DNA from: a virus
DNA: 64,000 nucleotides
Reading direction: 5' to 3' (one strand)
Virus record (IMG/VR): IMGVR_UViG_3300028045_000008
Coordinates: 50,372-114,371 of that record
A program made the position numbers and the translations under genes. Of the stretch, positions 27,505 through 35,550 are shown piece after piece; position 1 is the first letter of the stretch; each line of letters starts with the position of its first letter. The notes under the pieces were generated by a model, which worked only from the letters and a program-made list of their open reading frames with translations, was not told the DNA's origin and made no database searches.

Positions 27505-27744
27505 GTGAGGGTAAAATATCCGACACTCGATCTCCATGGCGAAGAACACGACCGTGCGGACTTCTTGATTGAAAAGTTTATCACAGACAATATCGATGAA
27601 CTTCCGCTGAAAGTCATCACTGGATATTCTGAGTTTTTTATCGATAAGACAAAAGAAATTGTCAAGAAGCTAAATCTTTTCTGCTACAAAGAGAATTATA
27701 CAAATGATGGTTGTTGGATTATTCTTCGTAGTCCATGGTTTTGA
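27505..27744 (+). CDS. Smr-domain protein
   Basis: This 79-residue protein starts at GTG after CGGAGAG. It has the Smr signature LDLHG at 8-12, a helix rich in Asp and Lys, then VITGYS near 38-43 and a final strand, matching a stand-alone Smr domain with nicking or RNA-cleaving activity. It begins on the base after the purA stop. The target is unknown. Confidence 0.75.
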   Translation: MRVKYPTLDLHGEEHDRADFLIEKFITDNIDELPLKVITGYSEFFIDKTKEIVKKLNLFCYKENYTNDGCWIILRSPWF

Positions 27745-27781
27745 GAGAGTGAGAAAATAATGATTATTGTTAATTTAAATC

Positions 27782-27810
27782 TTGACACATCATGCAGGGT
27801 ATGTTATATT
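27782..27810 (+). promoter_or_regulatory. Sigma70-type promoter of the DGQHR gene
   Basis: TTGACA at 27782-27787, a 17-bp spacer and TATATT at 27805-27810. A 130-nt leader follows. Confidence 0.8.
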
Positions 27811-27877
27811 ATAAGAACAAATGAGAGAGGTGACCAGAAACAGAGAAAACAAATGGGTAACAGTGTGATCCCAGGGT

Positions 27878-27894
27878 GAGTCCGATATCGGCTC
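27878..27894. promoter_or_regulatory. Near-perfect palindrome in the leader
   Basis: GAGTCCGATATCGGCTC is a 17-bp inverted repeat with one mismatched pair around the perfect core CCGATATCGG. It lies between promoter and start codon of a ParB-like gene, where an operator or partition-type site could sit. Confidence 0.4.
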
Positions 27895-27943
27895 CGAAAC
27901 AACACTAAAACAATATTAGTTATTTAAATAGGAGAAAGACAAT

Positions 27944-28882
27944 ATGTCTATTAAACTAAGTGGCCAGTTCGGCCAGCACCGCAAATCCAACTTGACATCG
28001 CAAATCTCTGGAGAACCTCCTGAGTATGGGATAGTATCTGTAGAAATTCAGGGGGATATCAATCGCGACACAAAAGCCAGCCTCATCAAGAAATATCTGA
28101 AGAATGGCTGGGACTGGAACAAGTTTGTCCCGATCAGTGTAGCTGTTTTCCCCGAAGAGCTAGATCTACCTGATCGCCTGCTTGACGGTGACCACCGAAG
28201 ACACATGTTTAAGCTATGTTTTCAGAATGCTATTGAAATTCCAGCCCTATTCTACAAGCTCGGAAGCTTGGAAGAATACCATAAGTTATTTACTGAAATC
28301 AATCACCACAATCGAAAATCAGCCACAAAGGAGGAGGTTTTCGTGCATGAGTGGTACGCTGGAGATCAAAAGGCTAAAGAAGTCGTCAAACACCTAATTG
28401 CGTGTGGCGTGTGCGTGTATGGATCTATGGACCCTGGTGGCGTCATTGGCCTGGCGGGCTCCCCGGTAGTGAAAGTCGGCGGATTCAAGCGAGCATTAAA
28501 GCGTGGCCCCAAAAACGTCAAAATGGCAGCGGCGCTCATCAAGAGAACTTGGTCCCAAGACCTGGATTACATTCCAGCCGAACTACTGGAGGGCTTGGCC
28601 CTCCTCTTTGAGTTATACCCGTCCCTCAGTAGTTCTCGATCGGTAATTTCGGCGGACTTTGAAAGGTGGTTTACATCGTCTCAGGCGTATTGCGACCATA
28701 AGACCTGCGCCACCGACATGAAGACTCTAGGTGGTAATGTGGTCAATAAGGCCTCCGCATCAATCGCTTTGGGAATCGCTAAAAGGTACCGAAATTCTTC
28801 TTCTCGTCACCCGCAGGCTGCCTCGGCCGTCAACAAGAAACGTGCCATGAAGCTGTGTCTTATTCAAGAACTCTTGGACTAA
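27944..28882 (+). CDS. DGQHR/ParB N-terminal-like domain protein
   Basis: The product has 312 residues. A motif LLDGDHRRHMF near 79-89 followed by IPALFY matches the DGQHR/ParB-like catalytic loop (a CTPase or nuclease-related fold). Residues 1-75 contain alternating strands and residues 130-312 are mostly helical with a Lys-rich end. Its own promoter, long leader and a terminator isolate it as a monocistronic unit. Related proteins act in segregation, nuclease systems or transcription control; the role here is open. Confidence 0.6.
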   Translation: MSIKLSGQFGQHRKSNLTSQISGEPPEYGIVSVEIQGDINRDTKASLIKKYLKNGWDWNKFVPISVAVFPEELDLPDRLLDGDHRRHMFKLCFQNAIEIPALFYKLGSLEEYHKLFTEINHHNRKSATKEEVFVHEWYAGDQKAKEVVKHLIACGVCVYGSMDPGGVIGLAGSPVVKVGGFKRALKRGPKNVKMAAALIKRTWSQDLDYIPAELLEGLALLFELYPSLSSSRSVISADFERWFTSSQAYCDHKTCATDMKTLGGNVVNKASASIALGIAKRYRNSSSRHPQAASAVNKKRAMKLCLIQELLD

Positions 28883-28908
28883 GGAGTGGCGCCTTTTTTG
28901 ACGCCTCC

Positions 28909-28942
28909 GACAGCGGGCTTTTAAGGCCCGCTGTCATTTTTT
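28909..28942 (+). terminator. Rho-independent terminator
   Basis: GACAGCGGGC at 28909-28918 pairs with GCCCGCTGTC at 28926-28935 (10 bp), followed by ATTTTTT. It ends the DGQHR transcript just before the next promoter. Confidence 0.9.
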
Positions 28943-28944
28943 GC

Positions 28945-28973
28945 TTGACAAATGTTAGCAATCATGCTATATT
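28945..28973 (+). promoter_or_regulatory. Sigma70-type promoter of the restriction-modification-like pair
   Basis: TTGACA at 28945-28950, a 17-bp spacer and TATATT at 28968-28973, 24 bp before ATG 28997. Confidence 0.8.
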
Positions 28974-28996
28974 AGTATTATAACTTAGGAGAAAGT

Positions 28997-29479
28997 ATGG
29001 CTTCACGACACTTATCTAACCGAGAAAATTGGCAAGCGCGCGCTAATGTGGTAGGCAGCACCGGCGAGACAGCCTTTGCGAATGCTTTGGCAGCATACTT
29101 GCCATCAAAATATTCTGTAGAACTCAAACCCCCGAAATTAAAGGTGTATCCGCAAGGAAAAGGCGTCATCCTGGACTGTCGAGTAGTCAATCGAGAGACT
29201 GGAAAGTGTCTATATGTCGAGAAGAAAACCGGAAACAAGGGCGGAAACGCCCATGAGCGTGTTTATAAATTTCTCTCTCCAGCCTTGAAGCGCCTGGTGC
29301 GATCTAAATATAATACTGTATCCAATCCATTTTATCTGGTTTTTTCTGGAGACACCTTTCAGGGAGAAAAATATCAAAATGAATTCAAGTTGCTCCTCGA
29401 AGGAGAAAACTACGCCGTCATGGATCGTGATTTTGGGAATATCGAGAAAGTAGCAAAAGACATTATGGAGATTGTCTAA
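28997..29479 (+). CDS. PD-(D/E)XK endonuclease, type II restriction-like
   Basis: This 160-residue protein carries GETAFAN near 22-28, then GVILDCRVV with Asp60 and YVEKKTGNKGGNAHERVYKF with Glu75 and Lys77. The Asp then Glu-x-Lys pattern and the Gly/Asn/His segment after it are typical of type II restriction endonucleases. The gene overlaps by one base with an adenine methyltransferase, the classic R-M arrangement. It could cut host or competitor DNA while phage DNA is protected. The recognised sequence is not visible. Confidence 0.7.
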   Translation: MASRHLSNRENWQARANVVGSTGETAFANALAAYLPSKYSVELKPPKLKVYPQGKGVILDCRVVNRETGKCLYVEKKTGNKGGNAHERVYKFLSPALKRLVRSKYNTVSNPFYLVFSGDTFQGEKYQNEFKLLLEGENYAVMDRDFGNIEKVAKDIMEIV

Positions 29480-30468
29480 TGAAGCCACTGTTTATGTGGG
29501 CTGGAGGCAAGAAAAAGCTTCTCAAGAAATACGAACCACACTTGCCTGACAATTTCGAATCCTATCACGAACCTTTCTTTGGTGGTGGCGCGATGTTTGT
29601 TTGGGCTTATGACAAGAATCCTAATGCAAACTTCTATATCAACGATATCAACGAGCACATTATCAGTATTTACAGGGCAGTACGAGACGATGTGGAAATA
29701 TTCTGTGCGCATTTAGACGAGCTTCAAGGGGAGTATCTTGAACTGCCTGGCCCAAAAGAGCAGGGCGGAGAGACGAACAAGGCCCTGCAGAAAAAGTACG
29801 CTCGCCCAGATAAGGGGCGAGGCCGTAGAGACTGGGAGTCAATTTACAAAGAGCAAAAGTCTCGAAGGCATTATTATTTCAAAGTTCGAGACGAGTATGC
29901 TTGGGATCACAAGAAATTAACTCCAGTCAACGAAGCTGCCATGCTGTATTTTCTAATGAAGACTGGGTTTAACGGCGTCTGGCAACTGAACAAGAACACT
30001 AACGGCAGATTCGGCACACCTTGCGGCCTAATGAAACATACTGATAAGGTATACGACAAAGAGAATGTTATGGAGTGGCATGAGGCCCTTCAGAAATGTG
30101 AAATAACTTCTGGCGACTACAAGCAAACCTTGAAAGATGTTGGTCCTGGCTCCTATATCTTCTTGGATCCTCCGTATCGCGGAGGGTTTGCGGACTATGG
30201 AACAGAGAAAGATGACAACTTCCAACAAGAAGTGGTGAATTATCTCAATGCTGCAGCGGCCCGCGGGGCATACTGCATGTTATCCAATCGTGACATGGGT
30301 GATGGATTTTTCGAGGATCGAAAAGGAAACAATCAAATTGAATACTTTGATGTAACCTATACAGTTGGGCGAAGAAAGAAAGTAGGCGTGGATGAGAATG
30401 GAAAAGATATATTCGAGGCTGTAAAAGCAAAAGAAATTTTAATGATTGGACTTGACAAAGAAAGCTAA
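29479..30468 (+). CDS. D12-class N6-adenine DNA methyltransferase (Dam-like)
   Basis: This 329-residue enzyme transfers methyl from S-adenosylmethionine to adenine. The motif FMWAGGKKKLL at 5-15 binds cofactor, FFGGGAMF follows, and the catalytic DPPY is at 230-233. Between them, residues 85-150 form the target recognition region. D12/Dam-type enzymes often recognise GATC, but GATC is frequent here, so no recognition site can be claimed from avoidance. It is the likely protecting partner of the upstream nuclease. Confidence 0.85.
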   Translation: MKPLFMWAGGKKKLLKKYEPHLPDNFESYHEPFFGGGAMFVWAYDKNPNANFYINDINEHIISIYRAVRDDVEIFCAHLDELQGEYLELPGPKEQGGETNKALQKKYARPDKGRGRRDWESIYKEQKSRRHYYFKVRDEYAWDHKKLTPVNEAAMLYFLMKTGFNGVWQLNKNTNGRFGTPCGLMKHTDKVYDKENVMEWHEALQKCEITSGDYKQTLKDVGPGSYIFLDPPYRGGFADYGTEKDDNFQQEVVNYLNAAAARGAYCMLSNRDMGDGFFEDRKGNNQIEYFDVTYTVGRRKKVGVDENGKDIFEAVKAKEILMIGLDKES

Positions 30469-30480
30469 ACGTGTTATATT
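30452..30480 (+). promoter_or_regulatory. Sigma70-type promoter
   Basis: TTGACA at 30452-30457 (inside the methyltransferase end), a 17-bp spacer and TATATT at 30475-30480, 28 bp before ATG 30509. Confidence 0.75.
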
Positions 30481-30508
30481 AATAATATAAACAAAACAGG
30501 AGTGTTAA

Positions 30509-30820
30509 ATGGGAACTGGATTTGAAATTTTTGAAAACGTAGTTGGTATTCATCAAGAAGTTGAGGATGTCGATATGTCAACAAAAGAAGAAAAGATGTT
30601 GGAGTATGTTCGAGAACTTCAGAAGATCGAAGATCAGATGGAGCCACTGAAGGAGATGAAGCGCCAACTAAAGACTGACTTTAAAGAAGCTGATTGGCTC
30701 ACTGGAGATGAAATTTCCATGACAGTTAAAGCGTATCGAATGCTCAAGACAAAAGACTTTGACTTTGATGAGTTTAGTAACGTCTATGAATCACTTGCGA
30801 AGATTGCCGGGAAGGTATAA
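30509..30820 (+). CDS. Hypothetical protein (103 aa)
   Basis: The protein is acidic and helical with a probable coiled coil at about 25-60 (KMLEYVRELQKIEDQ then EMKRQLKT). It has no membrane segment or catalytic motif. It is first in the dUTPase-IMPDH operon and overlaps dut by one base. No family recognised. Confidence 0.6.
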   Translation: MGTGFEIFENVVGIHQEVEDVDMSTKEEKMLEYVRELQKIEDQMEPLKEMKRQLKTDFKEADWLTGDEISMTVKAYRMLKTKDFDFDEFSNVYESLAKIAGKV

Positions 30821-31362
30821 TGATTTTAGAATATTACCGAACACGGCCGAATGCTATTCCCCCAACCCGCGCAAATCCATCAGACGCGGGATTGGATGTG
30901 TATTATAATCCAGAACAGCCCCAGGAATTGGGGTTGAATCTGCGCCCAGGCGAGAGTAAACTGTTTCCCACTGGTCTTAAATTCGGAGTGCCTCATGGCT
31001 ATATGCTGGAGGTGAAGAACCGCAGCGGCAATGCTTCAAAGCGTAGCTTGCTTGTCGGCGCCTGTGTTATCGATTCTGGGTACGATGGCGAGGTTTTCGT
31101 CAACTTGCACAATGTGGGTACTGAAACACAAATGATCGAGCGAGGGACGAAGATTGCCCAAATCGTCATGGTGCCGGTCGTACATTTCCGAGCACTGGAG
31201 ACATCAACTGATAATCTTTATGAGTGGTACCCGATCACGATGAGCAATCGCGGGGATGGCGCTCTGGGGTCTACTGATAATACGCCATCGCAAGATTTGA
31301 CAACAAAGGATGTCGACCCATTTACTATCCCAAAAAGCTGGGAGCTAGGAGATCCCACATGA
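30820..31362 (+). CDS. dut: dUTPase
   Basis: This 180-residue trimeric enzyme converts dUTP to dUMP, limiting uracil in DNA and feeding dTMP synthesis. Motifs appear in order: DAGLDVYY near 22-29, KNRSGNA near 66-72, VIDSGYDGEVFVNLHN near 82-97, RGTKIAQIVMVPV near 108-120 and RGDGALGSTD near 145-154. The ATG overlaps the previous stop and the gene overlaps the IMPDH-family gene by 4 bp. Confidence 0.93.
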   Translation: MILEYYRTRPNAIPPTRANPSDAGLDVYYNPEQPQELGLNLRPGESKLFPTGLKFGVPHGYMLEVKNRSGNASKRSLLVGACVIDSGYDGEVFVNLHNVGTETQMIERGTKIAQIVMVPVVHFRALETSTDNLYEWYPITMSNRGDGALGSTDNTPSQDLTTKDVDPFTIPKSWELGDPT

Positions 31363-32399
31363 GAATCAAAGAGTGTCTATCATATGACGATGTGCTGCTC
31401 GTACCGAAGTATTCTGATATCGTATCTCGATCTGAAGTTGATACTTCTGCGTGTCTATCTCCTGACCTGATTTTTAAATTGCCGATCATCTCTTCTCCGA
31501 TGGACACTGTCACGGAGGAGGAGATGGCAACAGCTATGGGTTCTGTTGGCGGTCTGGGGATCATTCACAGATATAATTCCATCGATGATCAGTGTGGTAT
31601 GGTAATACGCGCCAAGTTCCACGACAACGCCGCTCCTGTGGCAGCAGCCATCGGCATCAGCGGTGACTACCAGGAGCGCGCCCACGAACTAGTACGCGCC
31701 GGCGCTTCGATTTTATGTCTGGATGTTGCCCATGGGCATCATATTCTCATGAAGGACGCTCTTACTAGTATTAAATCAATGTTCAATGACAGCGTCCATA
31801 TTATGGCTGGAAATGTCGCAACCAAATCCGGATTCGAAGATCTGGCTCATTGGGGCGCCGATTCTGTCAGGTGCAATATCGGAGGGGGTTCCATATGTTC
31901 CACTAGAATTCAAACAGGCCACGGAGTTCCCGGCTTACAAACACTGCTTGACTGCTTCGATTCTGCCACTGACCGCGATGTTAAGATTATTGCTGACGGA
32001 GGTATCAGAAACAGCGGAGATATAGTGAAGGCCCTAGCAGCAGGAGCAGATTTCGTCATGGTAGGCTCACTCTTATCTGGAACAGAAGAGACGCCAGGCC
32101 CGGTCATTCGAGGAAAAGACGGAAGAAACTTTAAGACATATCGGGGGATGGCCTCGCCAGAGGCACAGGTTAAGTGGCGAGGAAAGGCTAGTTCGCTTGA
32201 GGGAATCTCGACAATGGTTCCTCACCGCGGCTCAGTCATCCCAATCGTTGAGGAACTTGCTGTCGGTATTCGCAGCGGTCTATCCTACTCCGGATCTAGG
32301 AGTATTCTGGAATTGCAATCGAAAGCCGAGTTTATAAAGCAAACGTCATCTGGAATTGTCGAAAGCAATACCCATATTGATAGAAAGTTTAATGGCTGA
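31359..32399 (+). CDS. IMP dehydrogenase/GMP reductase family enzyme
   Basis: This 346-residue barrel has [12 protein letters not shown] at 8-19, [11 protein letters not shown], and the catalytic [15 protein letters not shown] with its cysteine. It lacks the CBS pair of most IMPDHs and has the length of E. coli GuaC. The segment between YRGMAS and LEG is about 10 residues shorter than in IMPDH and lacks the flap Arg-Tyr pair needed for XMP hydrolysis, which favours GMP reductase (GMP to IMP). However [15 protein letters not shown] and the ESNTHI end look IMPDH-like. Reaction direction is therefore unsettled. Confidence 0.8.
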   Translation: MRIKECLSYDDVLLVPKYSDIVSRSEVDTSACLSPDLIFKLPIISSPMDTVTEEEMATAMGSVGGLGIIHRYNSIDDQCGMVIRAKFHDNAAPVAAAIGISGDYQERAHELVRAGASILCLDVAHGHHILMKDALTSIKSMFNDSVHIMAGNVATKSGFEDLAHWGADSVRCNIGGGSICSTRIQTGHGVPGLQTLLDCFDSATDRDVKIIADGGIRNSGDIVKALAAGADFVMVGSLLSGTEETPGPVIRGKDGRNFKTYRGMASPEAQVKWRGKASSLEGISTMVPHRGSVIPIVEELAVGIRSGLSYSGSRSILELQSKAEFIKQTSSGIVESNTHIDRKFNG

Positions 32400-32721
32400 T
32401 TACGGAAAAAGAGAGAAGCGGATAAGCTTCATGGATACTGATAAGCGAAATGCAGATCTGAGAATCAGGCTCAAGAACGATGGCCTGACAAAGACAAAAT
32501 TCTTCAGAGCTATCTTATCGGGGTATTTGGAGAGAGATCACTTGATTATATCCTTCGTTGACAAAATAAAAGATACCCAGTCGATTCAGAGTTCGTCAAA
32601 AGCTTCGGTAGTCAAGACTCTGGAGGAGAAGGGGAAAGAAAATAAGAGAAAATTTGGACTAGGAGATGAAGAGATTCAGAGCATCTTCGATATCCTGGAA
32701 AAAGAACATCCGGAATTATAA
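32392..32721 (+). CDS. Small basic protein, possible DNA-binding regulator
   Basis: From ATG 32392, overlapping the preceding stop, the protein has 109 residues. It contains DLRIRLKNDGLTKTKFFRAI, which could be a ribbon-helix-helix or similar strand-helix DNA-binding unit, followed by charged helices. A structure search would be needed to call the fold. Confidence 0.5.
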   Translation: MADYGKREKRISFMDTDKRNADLRIRLKNDGLTKTKFFRAILSGYLERDHLIISFVDKIKDTQSIQSSSKASVVKTLEEKGKENKRKFGLGDEEIQSIFDILEKEHPEL

Positions 32722-32801
32722 ACTTTTGGGTTTTTTAAAAAACAAAATACTATTTATTAGTGATTATATACTGCTCTTGGTATATCTAAGGAGATCTTAA
32801 A

Positions 32802-33461
32802 ATGAGCAAAAAACTTTTGAACGAGTCAACTATTCGTCGTTTTGGACAGTTGGCCAATGTGGACTCTTCCCTTGTTTCCAATTTCATTCATGAAATGGTA
32901 GGAGAGGTTGAAGTTGAAGAAGAACTACCCGGCGAAGAAGAACTACCCGGCGAAGAAGAACTACCCATGGACCTCGGCGATGACCTCGGCGATGACCTCG
33001 GCGATGACCTCGGCGGTGACCTCGGCGGCGACCTCGGCGGTGAGCCAGCAGACCTCGCTTCCAAAGTGATTCAAGCTGTGGCAGATGCCCTGGATATTCA
33101 AGTCGACATCGTTGGCGGCGCTGAAGGCGATGACCTTGAAGTGGCCGATGACGAACTAGGTGACCTTGAAGTGGCCGATGACGAACTAGGTGACCTTGAA
33201 GTGGCCGATGACGAACTAGGTGACCTTGAAGCAGGAGACGACCTCGAAGAGAACGCTGCTTCGCAGCAGTCTTTCGACGCTCTCGTGTCGGCCGTCTTGC
33301 AGGAAATCGAAGCAGCCAAGACCGCTGATAGTGCCGAGATCACAGAGGCCGCCGACACCGACGACACCGACGACACCGCCGATGCAAATGAGGCAGTAGT
33401 CCAAGAGGTTCTGCGCCGAGTCAAGTCGAGAATTTCGAGTCTTCGTAACAAAAAAGCTTAA
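32802..33461 (+). CDS. Acidic, repeat-rich putative virion/head-associated protein
   Basis: The 219-residue product starts LLNESTIRRFGQLANV, an N-terminal style I associate with phage head or core proteins. It then carries three repeat blocks: EELPGE repeats near 40-55, GDDL/GGDL units near 57-80 and the ten-residue unit DLEVADDELG three times near 111-140. It ends with a basic RRVKSRISSLRNKKA tail. The acidic middle with a basic end fits a scaffold or core protein, or a histone-like packing aid. Confidence 0.5.
   Translation: MSKKLLNESTIRRFGQLANVDSSLVSNFIHEMVGEVEVEEELPGEEELPGEEELPMDLGDDLGDDLGDDLGGDLGGDLGGEPADLASKVIQAVADALDIQVDIVGGAEGDDLEVADDELGDLEVADDELGDLEVADDELGDLEAGDDLEENAASQQSFDALVSAVLQEIEAAKTADSAEITEAADTDDTDDTADANEAVVQEVLRRVKSRISSLRNKKA
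32970..33041 (+). repeat. Tandem 12-bp coding repeat
   Basis: Six units of GACCTCGGCGAT or GACCTCGGCGGT encode the DLGD/DLGG run. Repeat length is a multiple of three, so copy number can change without frameshift. Confidence 0.85.
33132..33231 (+). repeat. Tandem 30-bp coding repeat (3 full copies)
   Basis: Identical 30-bp units starting at 33132, 33162 and 33192, then a partial fourth. They encode DLEVADDELG. Identity at the DNA level points to recent expansion. Confidence 0.9.
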
Positions 33462-33484
33462 AAACACCTTGTGTTTTAAAATGG

Positions 33485-33530
33485 TGCCACGATCTTAAAT
33501 TTCCTCACAGGTGATAATCGTGGCATTTTT
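33485..33530 (+). terminator. Rho-independent terminator
   Basis: TGCCACGAT at 33485-33493 pairs with ATCGTGGCA at 33517-33525, followed by TTTTT. The loop is long (23 nt) but the position right after the repeat-rich gene fits termination. Confidence 0.75.
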
Positions 33531-33548
33531 GTATCTTGGGGGTGGTGA

Positions 33549-33941
33549 GTGGAAAATATTCTGATCTTTGCTTTTGGCCTAGTAGCAGGCGTAATCTTTT
33601 ACAGGGCTGCAGTAATCCTCGGCGCCGCATGGATGGGCGCCCTGATGTTTCGAATGGTGGAGTTGCAGTGCCTACAATTGTTGGCCCTGTCTCTTGAGGA
33701 CGCTGCCTTTATGAAACAGGCGCGCCGCCAAATGATGGAGAAGACACGAATCTACGACAATAACCAAATAAGAATAATAAAGAATGAGGACCACTACAAT
33801 CTTCAAAGCTGGAAGAGCAATTCTATTCGACGACTCATCGATAGGTACCCAGAGGCTTACCAGCGTTCTTTGAAGTATAGTAACTGGGATACTGCAATGA
33901 AATATTTGGATTCCCATATGGAAAAAGTACTTGACAGATAA
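33549..33941 (+). CDS. Membrane-anchored phage protein (130 aa)
   Basis: The product starts at GTG. Residues 4-35 form one or two transmembrane helices (ILIFAFGLVAGVIFYRAAVIL), and the rest is soluble, basic and aromatic-rich. This layout is common among small conserved proteins of T4-like marine phages, whose role is unknown. The 3' end contains the promoter for the next operon. Confidence 0.6.
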   Translation: MENILIFAFGLVAGVIFYRAAVILGAAWMGALMFRMVELQCLQLLALSLEDAAFMKQARRQMMEKTRIYDNNQIRIIKNEDHYNLQSWKSNSIRRLIDRYPEAYQRSLKYSNWDTAMKYLDSHMEKVLDR

Positions 33942-33959
33942 AATAAATTATGATATACT
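33931..33959 (+). promoter_or_regulatory. Sigma70-type promoter
   Basis: TTGACA at 33931-33936, a 17-bp spacer and TATACT at 33954-33959, 27 bp before ATG 33987. Confidence 0.75.
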
Positions 33960-33986
33960 TATTTATAGATAACAAAGGAGAGGAAC

Positions 33987-34313
33987 ATGGAAGCGGTCGC
34001 GTGGAAACACTTCAGAAGTGGTAAAGATTATTTTTATGTTATTCAACTAAACGGTATAAAAGGTACCCGACAAAAGAAGGAGATCGAAAAGTTTTTAAAA
34101 GATTGGAACCTACATGGCGAAGGATTTAATCCAAAGGATAAAAGGATGACGCTCCTCTTCCAGAAGAGTTTTGACAGCGACGAAAGTTGGAAAAGTTGGG
34201 CACAGCTATTTCCCTATACTCTCGTGGAACTCGGAAAGAGTGGGAAAAAGAAACCATATAAATTAGGTCTGGATTACATCAATTCACCCAGGAGAAGAAA
34301 AAATGTCCGTTGA
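33987..34313 (+). CDS. Hypothetical basic protein (108 aa)
   Basis: A 108-residue basic protein with several Trp and a final RRRKNVR. No membrane segment or recognised motif. It overlaps the ClpP-like gene by 11 bp, so the two are probably co-translated, and it might assist the protease. Confidence 0.55.
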   Translation: MEAVAWKHFRSGKDYFYVIQLNGIKGTRQKKEIEKFLKDWNLHGEGFNPKDKRMTLLFQKSFDSDESWKSWAQLFPYTLVELGKSGKKKPYKLGLDYINSPRRRKNVR

Positions 34314-34887
34314 AGAAGAAGAAGAAGAGCTTAGCCCAGAGGTTTCCGAAGAAGAAGAGCCTGTACCGCAACCACCGTCCGAACTTCGAGTTCTTGGCTT
34401 ATTCGGTGATATTTCTGAGAAAAAAGCAGAAGAAGTTATTTACGCTTTGATGTTATTACTCCACGAGGAAAGCGAGGGTATTGATATGCTCATCTCCTCA
34501 GCCGGCGGCTCAGCAACCGATATGTTTGCTATTTATGACGTCATGCGAGGAATTCGTGACGTCGTAGACGTTAGCACTATCGGTCTGGGAAAGATAATGT
34601 CTGCAGCAGTCTTATTGTTGGCAGCAGGCACCAAAGGGAAGAGGAAGATAGGCAAATACTGTCGAGTCATGCTTCATTCAGTAATCTCTGGGACTTCCGG
34701 CAGCTTGCATGACTTGGATAACGAGATGAAAGAAGTGAGATATACTCAGGATCAATACATTGAAGTTCTGTGCAAGGAAACCAAGCTCTCCGAAGAACAG
34801 ATTAGGGAGATGTTTTCTAGAAACGTCAACGTGTACCTGACAGCAGAAGAGGCAGTCGAATATGGAATTGCCGATGAGATAGTGTAA
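34303..34887 (+). CDS. ClpP-like serine protease with Asn in the triad
   Basis: This 194-residue S14-type protease has a 28-residue acidic N-terminal extension. The nucleophile is Ser100 in GLGKIMSAAVLLL and the base is His125 in VMLHSVISG. The third position, by alignment to ERDRFLSAPEAVEYG of E. coli, is Asn176 in NVNVYLTAEEAVEYG rather than Asp. Listeria ClpP1 also has Asn there, so activity may be low or need a partner. It may act in proteolysis of host proteins or as a diverged maturation protease. Confidence 0.85.
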   Translation: MSVEEEEEELSPEVSEEEEPVPQPPSELRVLGLFGDISEKKAEEVIYALMLLLHEESEGIDMLISSAGGSATDMFAIYDVMRGIRDVVDVSTIGLGKIMSAAVLLLAAGTKGKRKIGKYCRVMLHSVISGTSGSLHDLDNEMKEVRYTQDQYIEVLCKETKLSEEQIREMFSRNVNVYLTAEEAVEYGIADEIV

Positions 34888-34900
34888 GGAGACAAAAACT

Positions 34901-35542
34901 ATGGCGGTAATTAAAGGACTACATGCAAGACTGATAGCCGAAAGATTAAGCGTAATCATGAAAAAGAAAGGATATGTTTTTTTTGACAAGGGATCTTTTA
35001 ACGTGAACATCGTTGGCGTGAGGTCAGGAGAGAGCAAGGCTAACAAATTCGATGACATGATCTTGCTGGTGTACCGAAACAAGAAGGGCACCTGGGAGGT
35101 AGTTTCATCGACCGCCACTACGGACCCTGGGAAACATTACCTAGTAGACAGCCCAGTCAACGACCGAGGGACTGCCATTTTGGTGCCGAACCAATACAGG
35201 GGAGTGTATCGCGTGGATATTCATGCGAAAAGCAATAAGAATTTCGCCCACGAGGCTTTGTGTCAGAGGGGCGGAGTACTTTCTGTATGGCGCGACAATA
35301 ACCGGGATGATATTCTTGACCACAATCCAGAATCAATCGAGGAAGGCTGGTTTGGTGTGAATATTCATCGCAGCAAGTCTTCTGGCGCGGCTAACTATGT
35401 GGGAGCTTACTCAGCCGGATGCCAGGTTTTTAAAAATAGTACAGACTTTGACACCTTCATGGATGTCGTTAACAAGTCTAAAGATAAATATGGCAACAGT
35501 TTTACTTACACTCTTTTGGAAGAAGAGGATTTTGAGGACTAA
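34901..35542 (+). CDS. Putative endolysin with YkuD-like active-site pattern
   Basis: This 213-residue protein has VNIHRSKSSGAANYVG and AYSAGCQVF near 150-172. The His-Arg then Ser-x-Gly-Cys order resembles the L,D-transpeptidase/YkuD site and related phage peptidoglycan hydrolases. No signal peptide is present, so release would need a holin. A small membrane peptide at 38539 is a candidate. It is an inferred lysis gene. Confidence 0.55.
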   Translation: MAVIKGLHARLIAERLSVIMKKKGYVFFDKGSFNVNIVGVRSGESKANKFDDMILLVYRNKKGTWEVVSSTATTDPGKHYLVDSPVNDRGTAILVPNQYRGVYRVDIHAKSNKNFAHEALCQRGGVLSVWRDNNRDDILDHNPESIEEGWFGVNIHRSKSSGAANYVGAYSAGCQVFKNSTDFDTFMDVVNKSKDKYGNSFTYTLLEEEDFED

Positions 35543-35550
35543 TTAGTAGT

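Noticed and set aside
29479-30468. GATC avoidance caused by a Dam-like enzyme
   Set aside because: GATC is common throughout the window by eye, so no depletion supports a recognition site.
32970-33231. CRISPR array
   Set aside because: Repeats are contiguous and coding without unique spacers; they encode a low-complexity protein.
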